Of a DNA stretch of 11,897 nt, positions 1 through 7,306 are shown piece after piece. The stretch spans positions 1-11,897 of the forward strand of contig DATBDM010000021.1 of assembly GCA_036269915.1 (NCBI GenBank). The letters are read 5' to 3'. The DNA comes from DATBDM01 sp036269915. GTDB taxonomy: Bacteria > Actinomycetota > Thermoleophilia > Solirubrobacterales > Solirubrobacteraceae. Within the stretch, counting starts at the first letter, position 1; each line of letters begins with the position of its first letter. A program made the translations under genes and the position numbers. A model generated the notes under the pieces. That model searched no databases and had not been told where the DNA came from. It worked only from the letters and a program-made list of their open reading frames with translations.

Positions 1-1406
<1,406 letters not shown>

Positions 1407-1467
1407 TCGGTCGTTGCGATCACGGACACTTTGTCATACCTGGACGAACCTCTGCGTTGGGACGGAT

Positions 1468-1989
1468 CTAGCCGGTCGGGGAGGCTTTGGGAACGAGCAC
1501 GAGGCGCTTGAACTCGGCCACCAGGACACCGTCCTGGTTGAGGACGCGGGTGTGGACCTTGACCGTGCCGCGGTCGGGCTTGGAGCGCGACTCGCGCTTC
1601 TCGAGCACCTCGGTCTCGGCGAACAGGGTGTCGCCGTGGAACACGGGCGCGGGGTGGCTGAGCGACTCCGTCGCGAGGTTGGCGATCGCCTTCCCGGAGA
1701 TGTCGGAGACGCTCATCCCGAGGGCCAGCGAGTAGACGTAGGGCCCCACCACGACGTTGCGGCCCTGCTGGGACTGCGCCGCGTAGACGTCGTTGATGTG
1801 CAGCGGATGGTGGTTCATCGTCAGCAGGCAGAAGAGGTGGTCGTCACCCTCGGTGACGGTCTTGGCCGGCCAGTGCTTGTAGACCGCGCCCTCCTCGAAC
1901 TCCTCGAAGTAGCGGCCGTAGGGGTGGCCGCCGCTGGCCTCTCGGGTCCGCTGGTCGGTGTCGACGCTCTGGCTGCTGTCGGTGCTCAT
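1468..1989 (-). CDS. MaoC-family (hotdog) acyl-CoA hydratase, probable mesaconyl-CoA hydratase
   Basis: 173-residue single hotdog-domain protein. The core motif is TVTEGDDHLFCLLTMNHHPLH (split here: TVTEGDDHLF at 44-53, then LTMNHHPLH at 56-64), followed by VVVGPYVYSLALGMSV and FHGDTL. In (R)-hydratases the catalytic pair lies in a D-x-N-P-L-H pattern; here His64 is kept while the Asp position is Asn59. From memory the MaoC protein next to meaA/ccr in Streptomyces has the same TMNHHPLH, so this looks like a subfamily trait rather than damage. Expected role: reversible hydration of mesaconyl-CoA to beta-methylmalyl-CoA, whose cleavage enzyme is encoded divergently 9 bp away. The first 22 residues are polar (Ser/Asp/Gln) and probably disordered. 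ATG 1989 is the only reasonable start; no good ribosome-binding site precedes it (weak GAG). Substrate assignment rests on family resemblance and context; enoyl-CoA hydratase of another pathway is the alternative. Confidence 0.9.
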   Translation of the reverse strand: MSTDSSQSVDTDQRTREASGGHPYGRYFEEFEEGAVYKHWPAKTVTEGDDHLFCLLTMNHHPLHINDVYAAQSQQGRNVVVGPYVYSLALGMSVSDISGKAIANLATESLSHPAPVFHGDTLFAETEVLEKRESRSKPDRGTVKVHTRVLNQDGVLVAEFKRLVLVPKASPTG

Positions 1990-1998
1990 GGTCTCGGC

Positions 1999-3072
1999 AT
2001 GAAACCATCCCGCCCCATGCGACACCCCCGACAGTTCTTCGCGCCGCTCGCCATCGGCGCGCCCGACCCCGTCCGAGAGATCCCGCAGACCCCCTCGCGG
2101 ATGATCCACTTCTTCGACCCCTCCAACGAGCGGATCGTCGGCAAGCTGCCCGACATCGCGGGGCGGGCCGACGTGGTCCTGGGCAACCTCGAGGACGCGA
2201 TCGCGGTCGAGAACAAGGAGGCGGCGCTGGCGGGCCTGGTCAAGGTCGGCAAGGAGCTCGACCTCGGCTCGGCGGCGCTGTGGACGCGCGTCAACGCGCT
2301 CGAGTCGCCGTGGGTGCTGGACGAGCTGACCACGCTGGTCACGGAGATCGGCGACGTGCTCGAGGTGATCATGGTCCCGAAGGTCGAGGGTCCGGAGGAC
2401 ATCCACTACGTCGATCGCCTGCTGGCCCAGCTCGAGGCGCGGGCCGGCCTGGAGCGGCCGATCCTCGTCCACGCGCTGCTGGAGACCGCCCAGGGCGTCA
2501 ACCGCGTCGAGGAGATCGCATCCGCCTCGCCGCGCATGCAGGGCATGAGCCTCGGCCCCGCGGACCTCGCGGCGTCGCGGCGCATGAAGACCACCCGCGT
2601 CGGCGGCGGCCACCCCGGCTACCGCGTGCTCGCCGATCCGACCGGCGAGGAGGGCGCGGCGCGCATCGGCGCCCAGCAGGACCTCTGGCACTACTCGCTC
2701 TCGCGCATGGTCGATGCGTGCGCGGCCGCCGGGATCCTGCCCTACTACGGGCCGTTCGGCGACATCAAGGACGTCGAGGGCTGCGAGGCGCAGTTCCGCT
2801 CCGCCTTCATCCTGGGTTGCGTCGGCGCATGGTCGCTGCACCCCGTGCAGATCGACATCGCCAAGAAGGTCTTCTCCCCCGACCCCGACGAGGTCGCCTT
2901 CGCGCGCAGGGTGCTCGAGGCCATCCCCGACGGCCAGGGCGTGCACATGATCGACGGCAAGATGCAGGACGACGCGACCTGGAAGCAGTCCAAGGTCATG
3001 GTCGACCTGGCCAGGCAGCTCGCCGAGCGCGATTCGGAGCTGGCGGCCGCCTACGGGTTCTCGAAGCTGTAG
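1999..3072 (+). CDS. mcl: L-malyl-CoA / beta-methylmalyl-CoA lyase (HpcH/HpaI, CitE-like)
   Basis: 357-residue TIM-barrel lyase that reversibly cleaves beta-methylmalyl-CoA to propionyl-CoA + glyoxylate and malyl-CoA to acetyl-CoA + glyoxylate, using Mg2+. The sequence closely follows the Chloroflexus malyl-CoA lyase as I remember it: FFAPLAIGAP (13-22), GNLEDAI (62-68), LWTRVNALESPWVLD (94-108), MVPKVEGPEDIH (125-136), HALLETAQG (158-166), SLGPADLAAS (184-193), KTTRVGGGHP, GPFGDIKD, GAWSLHP and MIDGKMQDDATWKQ. Predicted active-site residues are Arg97 and the metal ligands Glu162 and Asp189. ATG 1999 or ATG 2017 (residue 7) could be the start; neither has a recognisable ribosome-binding site, so a leaderless message is possible. 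It is divergent from the MaoC hydratase with a 9-bp gap, and its 3' end overlaps the convergent secreted-protein gene by 22 nt. With the hydratase and PEPCK it fits glyoxylate/acetyl-CoA assimilation. Confidence 0.94.
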   Translation: MKPSRPMRHPRQFFAPLAIGAPDPVREIPQTPSRMIHFFDPSNERIVGKLPDIAGRADVVLGNLEDAIAVENKEAALAGLVKVGKELDLGSAALWTRVNALESPWVLDELTTLVTEIGDVLEVIMVPKVEGPEDIHYVDRLLAQLEARAGLERPILVHALLETAQGVNRVEEIASASPRMQGMSLGPADLAASRRMKTTRVGGGHPGYRVLADPTGEEGAARIGAQQDLWHYSLSRMVDACAAAGILPYYGPFGDIKDVEGCEAQFRSAFILGCVGAWSLHPVQIDIAKKVFSPDPDEVAFARRVLEAIPDGQGVHMIDGKMQDDATWKQSKVMVDLARQLAERDSELAAAYGFSKL

Positions 3073-3728
3073 CGCTTCGGGCAGCCCTGGGCGGGATCGC
3101 CCATGCCGCTGCCCGGGGAGTACACGAAGCAGCTCGCATACTGGAAGCGGCCGCGGAAGGCGCGCGGCAGCATGACGGTCACGACGGAGCGGTAGCGGCC
3201 CGCCCGCACGCGCGTGGTCTTGCCGCGCGCCCGCACCGGGGCGCTCGTGGCGCTGCCGCTGCCGACGTAGAACAGCGTGCGCTTGCTCAGCCGGACGTCG
3301 CGCGGGGTGCGGTAGGTCTGCGTCAGCCGGATCCTGCGCTTGCCGACGACGTGATAGCCGAGCCGATGAGCGGGGTAGGTGAACGCGCGCGCGATCCCGC
3401 TCGTGGTGCCGTCGAAGGCGATCGCGCGGACGTCGGCGTTGCGGTCGAGCTCGATGTCGTCGATCGCGTAGCGGCCCTTCGCGTCGGTCGTCGCGTGGTC
3501 GACCGTGCGCCAGCGCCCCGAGAACGGGAACGGGCGCACCTGCAGGGAGATCCGCCGCCTGGCGAGCGCCGCGCCGGCGTCGTCGCGCATCTGGCCCGTG
3601 ACGGTGTGCAGCGCGCCGAGGGGCGCGGTCGAGGGCGAGACCGCCACGTCGAGCTCGGACGCGGAGGCGACCCCGGCGGCGCCCAGCGCGAGCGCGGCGG
3701 TCAGCGCGGCGATTCGAGCGATCCGCAC
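3051..3728 (-). CDS. Small secreted protein with an Ig-like/carboxypeptidase-regulatory-like repeat, function unknown
   Basis: 225 residues starting with GTG at 3728. Residues 1-23 form a Sec signal peptide: MRIAR positive end, Ala/Leu-rich core, probable cleavage at ASA-SE (23/24). After it comes a beta-rich stretch (about 25-110) with the SPSTAPLGALHTVTGQM and TTDAKGRYAI signatures typical of bacterial Ig-like surface modules that carry a 'Tda-Gr' turn. The remainder (about 110-225) is basic and rich in beta-prone residues, with two Cys near the C-terminus (YASCF and QGCPKR) that could form a disulfide. I do not recognise a catalytic motif. It begins 4 nt after the stop of the upstream CoA-ester lyase gene, so the two are probably co-transcribed and translationally coupled, although no functional link is obvious. 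Its last 22 nt overlap the 3' end of mcl on the other strand. Confidence 0.85.
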   Translation of the reverse strand: MRIARIAALTAALALGAAGVASASELDVAVSPSTAPLGALHTVTGQMRDDAGAALARRRISLQVRPFPFSGRWRTVDHATTDAKGRYAIDDIELDRNADVRAIAFDGTTSGIARAFTYPAHRLGYHVVGKRRIRLTQTYRTPRDVRLSKRTLFYVGSGSATSAPVRARGKTTRVRAGRYRSVVTVMLPRAFRGRFQYASCFVYSPGSGMGDPAQGCPKRYSFENP

Positions 3729-3732
3729 CGGC

Positions 3733-4677
3733 TCAGTCCCCGTAGCCCGCCGCGCGGCCCGCGCCCGCCAGCCGCTGGGCCATCTTGCGGTTCGCCTCGT
3801 CGATCATCTCGCCCTCGAACATCGCGGCCCCGTGGCCGGCGGTGCCGGCCTCCTCGTAGGCCGCCAGCATCGCCTCGGCGCGCTCCCACTGCTCGCGGGT
3901 GGGCGTGAAGACCTCGTTGACGAGCTCGATCTGGCCGGGGTGGATCGTCCACTTGCCGTCGAGGCCGAGCGCCGCCGCCAGCCGCGCGCGCTCGCGCAGG
4001 CCGTCGAGGTCCTTGACCGCGGCGTAGGGGCCGTCGATCGCCTGGATGCCCGCGGCGCGCGCCGCGACGACCAGTCGCGAGTAGACGTAGTTGAGGTGGT
4101 CGCCCGGGTAGCCGTCGGGCGCGCCGCCGATCGTGGTGATCGGGATGCCGATCGCCGCCGAGTAGTCGCCGGGACCGAAGATCAGCGTCTCCATCCGCGA
4201 CGAGGCGGTGGCGATCGCCTCGCACGCGAGCAGGCCCGTGGCGTCCTCGATCTGCGCCTCGATGCCGATGCGGCCGATCTCGAAGCCCTGCGCCGCCTCG
4301 ATCTGGGTCAGCAGCTTGTCGGTCATCTCGACGTCGCCGCGCGTGCGGACCTTGGGCAGCATGATCGCGTCGAGCCGGTCGCCGGCCTGCTCGACGACCG
4401 CGATCAGGTCCTTGTAGTAGTGCGGCGTGTCCGTGCCGTTGACGCGCACCACGATGGTCTCGGCGGCGAACTCCTGCTCGCGCAGCGCCGCGATCACGAG
4501 CTCGCGGGCCGTCTCCTTCTCACCCTGGGCGACGGCGTCCTCGAGGTCGAGGAAGACCTCGTCGGCGGTCAGCCCGGTGGCCTTGGCGAGGAAGCGCTCG
4601 CTCGATCCGGGCACCGCATGGCAGGTGCGGCGGGGGCGGACGGTGCGGGACGGGATCAGCGCGGAAGTGGGAGCCAT
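3733..4677 (-). CDS. CitE-like CoA-ester lyase (HpcH/HpaI family), second malyl-CoA lyase paralogue
   Basis: 314-residue TIM-barrel protein, a different subfamily from mcl. Seen: RPRRTCHAVPGSSERFLAKA (14-33), VFLDLEDAVA (41-50), VVRVNGTDT (76-84, Arg78 expected to bind substrate), AIMLPKV (104-110), GIEAQIEDATGL (138-149, metal ligand Glu144), IFGPGDYSAAIG (metal ligand Asp171), GKWTIHPGQIE and a C-terminal GEMIDEANRKMAQ lid segment. It matches from memory the CoA-ester lyase encoded beside ccr and meaA in Streptomyces, so the expected role is cleavage of beta-methylmalyl-CoA/malyl-CoA, or hydrolysis of malyl-CoA as in the Mcl2-type thioesterases. ATG 4677 is preferred over ATG 4689 because GGGG sits 6 nt before it. 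A 72-bp spacer separates it from the divergent glycosylase gene; downstream, a secreted-protein gene follows after 4 nt. Exact reaction uncertain. Confidence 0.92.
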   Translation of the reverse strand: MAPTSALIPSRTVRPRRTCHAVPGSSERFLAKATGLTADEVFLDLEDAVAQGEKETARELVIAALREQEFAAETIVVRVNGTDTPHYYKDLIAVVEQAGDRLDAIMLPKVRTRGDVEMTDKLLTQIEAAQGFEIGRIGIEAQIEDATGLLACEAIATASSRMETLIFGPGDYSAAIGIPITTIGGAPDGYPGDHLNYVYSRLVVAARAAGIQAIDGPYAAVKDLDGLRERARLAAALGLDGKWTIHPGQIELVNEVFTPTREQWERAEAMLAAYEEAGTAGHGAAMFEGEMIDEANRKMAQRLAGAGRAAGYGD

Positions 4678-4749
4678 GGGTCGCCCCATCCTGGCAAACG
4701 CGCCTTCCCGGTGGGCCGACGGCGGGGCTCGTCCGTAGCCTGGAGAGCG

Positions 4750-5499
4750 ATGCCGGAGCTGCCCGAGGCCGAGCGCGCCCGCCTGCAGATCGAGCGGGTG
4801 CTGGGACGCGAGATCGTCGCGGTCGACGATCGCGACGGCTACGTGGCGCGCCCGCACGCGCCCGGCGACTTCGGCGCCGCGCTGGTCGGCCGGCGGCTGA
4901 CCTCGGCGCACCGCCGGGGCAAGTTCCTGTGGGTCGAGACCGACGACGGCGGGCCGGAGCTCGGTCTCCACCTCGGCATGGCCGGGCGGATCGTGGTCGA
5001 CGAGCCGCCGGCCGAGCGCGGCTGGGACCGCTTCGCGATCGAGTTCGCGGACGGCGGCCGGCTCGCGCTGCGCGACAAGCGCCGGCTCGGGCGGGCGCTG
5101 CTGGCGCCGGACTTCTCGCACGTCGGCCCCGACGCCGCCGAGGTCGGCCGCGCCGCGTTCCGCTCGCGCGTCGGGCGCGGGACGGCGCCGATCAAGGCGC
5201 GGCTGCTCGACCAGGGGGTGATCGCCGGCGTGGGCAACCTGCTCGCCGACGAGAGCCTGTGGCAGGCGCGGATCTCCCCGCGCCGCCCCGCGGGCGAGCT
5301 GTCGGTCGAGGAGCTCGACCGCCTGCGCCGGGCGCTGCGCGCCGCGACCCGCTCGGCGATCCGCAAGGGCGGGGTGCACACCGGCGCGTTCGTCGAGCAC
5401 CGGGTGCGCGGTGGACGTTGCCCGCGTTGCGGCGCGACGCTCGAGCGCGCCACGATCGGGGGCCGGACGACGTTCTGGTGCCCCGTGGAGCAGCTCTAG
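4750..5499 (+). CDS. Fpg/Nei-family DNA glycosylase/AP lyase with an incomplete zinc finger
   Basis: Base-excision repair enzyme that removes oxidised bases and nicks the resulting abasic site. It has the N-terminal catalytic MPELPEAE (Pro2 nucleophile after Met removal, Glu3), the conserved Lys58 in RRGKF, HLGMAGR (Met77) and DKRRLGR (109-115; the usual Phe after Arg is Leu113). Helix-two-turn-helix follows in GVIAGVGNLLADE (156-168, with Asn163), and the C-terminal DNA-contacting Arg239 lies in GGRTTF. The zinc finger reads C224-x2-C227-x16-C244-x2-E247: the fourth Cys is Glu, two residues before the end. At 249 residues it is a little shorter than usual Fpg (about 270-290). The ATG at 4750 has GGAG 4 nt upstream. 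The stop codon overlaps that of the convergent FUSC gene by 4 nt. Whether it prefers 8-oxoguanine (Fpg) or pyrimidines (Nei) cannot be told, so no symbol is given. Confidence 0.93.
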   Translation: MPELPEAERARLQIERVLGREIVAVDDRDGYVARPHAPGDFGAALVGRRLTSAHRRGKFLWVETDDGGPELGLHLGMAGRIVVDEPPAERGWDRFAIEFADGGRLALRDKRRLGRALLAPDFSHVGPDAAEVGRAAFRSRVGRGTAPIKARLLDQGVIAGVGNLLADESLWQARISPRRPAGELSVEELDRLRRALRAATRSAIRKGGVHTGAFVEHRVRGGRCPRCGATLERATIGGRTTFWCPVEQL

Positions 5500-6638
5500 G
5501 CCGCGGCGATGGCCTGCTGGAGGGCCTCGGCGGCCTCGTCGGGATCCATCCCGGTTCCCGTCAGCAGGTCCATGGCGGTCGAGCGGATCTGGCCGACGAT
5601 CACCGAGACCGACATGTTCGCCGTCGTGTCGAGCACCTTGGTGGCCCGCGCGGCCGCGCGCAGCGCCGGCGCCCGCACGGCGCGGAGGTCGCCGCCCTCG
5701 TCGAGCGCGCCGCCCACCGCGCGCACCGACTCGGCGAGCTCGCGCAGGGCGCTGACGACGTCCTCGGGCACGTTCTCCTCGAGCCGCAGCGCCCGGACCG
5801 CCCCGCGGGCCAGCACGCGGACGTTGCGCACGGCGAGGTCGATCGAGCGCGCCATCTCGCCCCACTCGTCCATCGCGAGGCGATAGCGGCGGCGCTGCGG
5901 CGCGAACCGGGTCGCCTCGTAGCCGGTCGAGACGGCGTCGGCGAAGCGCCCGGAGAGCTCGTCGATCGCACGGGCGCGCTCGAGCGCCTCCCCCGCGGCC
6001 TCCTGGTCGCGCCGCAGCAGGGCGCCGGCGACGGCCTCGATCGTCGCCGCCAGCTCGTCGAGCACCGGCCGCGCGGCGCTCTGCACGAGGTGCTGCGGGT
6101 TCACCGGCAGCACGAGCCCGTTGATGACCAGCGCCGTGGCGCCGCCGACGAGCGCGTCCACGAAGCGCGCAAAGGTGATCCCGCCCGTCGGCGGCTGCAG
6201 CGTCGCGACCAGCGCGGCCGAGACGGCGGCCTGGTTGACCAGCAGCTGGCTGCGCCCGACCAGCAGGCCGACGCAGATCGCCAGCATCACGACGAGCGCG
6301 AGCTGCCAGGCGCCGACGCCCGTGATCGAGATCAGCAGATCGCCGACCGCGATGCCCAGTGCCACGCCGAGCGCGAGCTCGTACGCCCGGCGGCCGCGCT
6401 CGGAGAAGGCCAGCCCGAGCGTGATGATCGCCGCGACCGGCGCGAAGAACGGCCGCGGATGCCCGATCAGCTTCGTCGCGATCAGGTAGGCGATCGCCGC
6501 CGCGAGGCCCGCCTGGACGACCGAGCGCCAGGCGAAGCGGATCCGCCGCAGGCGCGTGCGCACCGAGATCCGCCCGCGCTCGGCCGCGTCCTCGAGGTAC
6601 GGGGCGGCGCGCTCGGGCAGGCGGGGGGACAGCGGCAC
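5496..6638 (-). CDS. FUSC-type integral membrane protein (aromatic acid exporter-like)
   Basis: 380 residues, GTG start at 6638 with AGGA about 9 nt upstream. Residues about 38-185 form a membrane block of alternating hydrophobic segments: AWRSVVQAGLAAAIAYLIAT, FFAPVAAIITLGLAF, LALGVALGIAVGDLLISI, WQLALVVMLAICVGLLVG, AAVSAALVATL and GGATALVINGLVLPV. The Ala/Gly-rich pattern with RPFFAPVAAI resembles the FUSC (fusaric acid resistance) and aromatic acid exporter families. The second half (about 190-380) is soluble, charged and predicted helical, without a recognised catalytic motif. FUSC proteins are inner-membrane components of efflux of aromatic or phenolic acids; the substrate here is unknown. 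It starts 18 nt after the stop of the GNAT gene on the same strand, suggesting an operon. A generic membrane protein of unknown function is the fallback. Confidence 0.82.
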   Translation of the reverse strand: MPLSPRLPERAAPYLEDAAERGRISVRTRLRRIRFAWRSVVQAGLAAAIAYLIATKLIGHPRPFFAPVAAIITLGLAFSERGRRAYELALGVALGIAVGDLLISITGVGAWQLALVVMLAICVGLLVGRSQLLVNQAAVSAALVATLQPPTGGITFARFVDALVGGATALVINGLVLPVNPQHLVQSAARPVLDELAATIEAVAGALLRRDQEAAGEALERARAIDELSGRFADAVSTGYEATRFAPQRRRYRLAMDEWGEMARSIDLAVRNVRVLARGAVRALRLEENVPEDVVSALRELAESVRAVGGALDEGGDLRAVRAPALRAAARATKVLDTTANMSVSVIVGQIRSTAMDLLTGTGMDPDEAAEALQQAIAAA

Positions 6639-6656
6639 GGCCGCCGATCCTGCCAG

Positions 6657-7160
6657 CTACGGCGCGGCGCGCGCGGGCCGGCGGTAGCTGACGAGGACGA
6701 GGCCGAGCATCGGCTCGTAGAGCGGGTCGCCGCGGCGCTCGAAGCCCTCGCGCTCGTAGAAGGTGCGCGCCCGGGCGTGCTCGGAGGGCGTCTGCAGGCG
6801 CAGCTCGGTCCGCCCCGCGGCCACCGCGGCCGCGTCGGCGCGCTCGAGCAGCCGGGCGGCCAGGCCGCTGCCCCACCACGGCTGGCGCACGAAGAGCATC
6901 CAGACGTGCGCGGCGTGCGGCGCGCCGCGCGCCGGGACGGTGCCCGCCTGGCCGACGAGCTCTGAGCCGGCCTCGGCGACCTCGCACCAGCAGCCGCGCT
7001 CGGCCATCCGGCCGCGGATGCCGGCGATGTGCAGCTCGAGCTCGGGCGGCTCCCACCCGCGCGGCGCCCACTCTCGATAGGTTTCGAACCCCTGGCGGAC
7101 GGTTTCGACCAGCTCGGAGACGTCCGCGAGGGTGGCGGGGCGCAGCAGGGGCTCGTCCAT
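6657..7160 (-). CDS. GNAT-family N-acetyltransferase
   Basis: 167-residue single-domain GNAT protein, complete in length. The N-terminal LLRPATLADV (5-14) is the usual first strand and helix. The central strand HVWMLFVRQPWWGSGLAARLLERA contains the acetyl-CoA pyrophosphate loop (Q93-P-W-W-G-S-G99, a Q-x-x-G-x-G pattern), and ARTFYEREGFERRGDPLY is the C-terminal part, with the Tyr often used as general acid. It transfers an acetyl group from acetyl-CoA to an amine; the substrate (small molecule, protein N-terminus or antibiotic) cannot be read from the sequence. Start ATG 7160 lacks a clear ribosome-binding site. A pair of 8-bp direct repeats (7174-7191) lies just upstream and could be regulatory. 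The FUSC membrane protein gene follows 18 nt downstream, so acetylation coupled to export is conceivable but unproven. Confidence 0.9.
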   Translation of the reverse strand: MDEPLLRPATLADVSELVETVRQGFETYREWAPRGWEPPELELHIAGIRGRMAERGCWCEVAEAGSELVGQAGTVPARGAPHAAHVWMLFVRQPWWGSGLAARLLERADAAAVAAGRTELRLQTPSEHARARTFYEREGFERRGDPLYEPMLGLVLVSYRRPARAAP

Positions 7161-7173
7161 GCCAGCACATCAT

Positions 7174-7191
7174 CGCGCGTTGCCGCGCGTT
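7174..7191. repeat. Short direct repeat upstream of the GNAT gene
   Basis: Two copies of CGCGCGTT (AACGCGCG on the coding strand of the GNAT gene) lie 10 bp apart, one helical turn, starting 14 bp upstream of the GNAT start codon. The spacing suits a protein-binding site, but CG-rich octamers can recur by chance at this base composition. Confidence 0.35.
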
Positions 7192-7204
7192 CCATAATTG
7201 CCAG

Positions 7205-7234
7205 TTGTCTCACGCTCTACCAGAGCTTGATACT
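7205..7234 (+). promoter_or_regulatory. Candidate sigma-70-type promoter for the cell-wall hydrolase
   Basis: In the 146-bp divergent spacer, TTGTCT (7205-7210) and GATACT (7229-7234) are 18 bp apart, each matching 4 of 6 consensus bases. This would give a leader of about 65 nt before ATG 7307. The leader contains only a small 5-bp stem (GCAGG 7263-7267 with CCTGC 7280-7284) and the AAGGA ribosome-binding site at 7294-7298. The rest of the spacer, 7161-7306, holds nothing else I can identify. Confidence 0.4.
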
Positions 7235-7306
7235 GTCGCCGCGATCGGTCCGGGGGTGGGGTGCAGGCCTGAACGGTTACCTGCGAACTCAAGAAGGATC
7301 GGCGCG

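Noticed and set aside
3733..7173. A 1146-codon open frame on the minus strand running through the lyase, glycosylase, FUSC and GNAT genes
   Set aside because: Only its last 314 codons (the CoA-ester lyase) have protein-like sequence. The rest is Arg/Gly/Ala-rich out-of-frame translation of GC-rich DNA over genes with clear family motifs.
7205..7306. Upstream ATG at 7205 as the start of the cell-wall hydrolase
   Set aside because: The added 34 residues are unlike an exported N-terminus and overlap the candidate promoter. ATG 7307 has a good AAGGA site.
7235..7306. A possible c-di-AMP (ydaO-type) riboswitch before the cell-wall hydrolase, as is common for such genes in actinobacteria
   Set aside because: The leader is only about 65 nt, too short for that fold, and I see none of its conserved blocks beyond chance G-runs.
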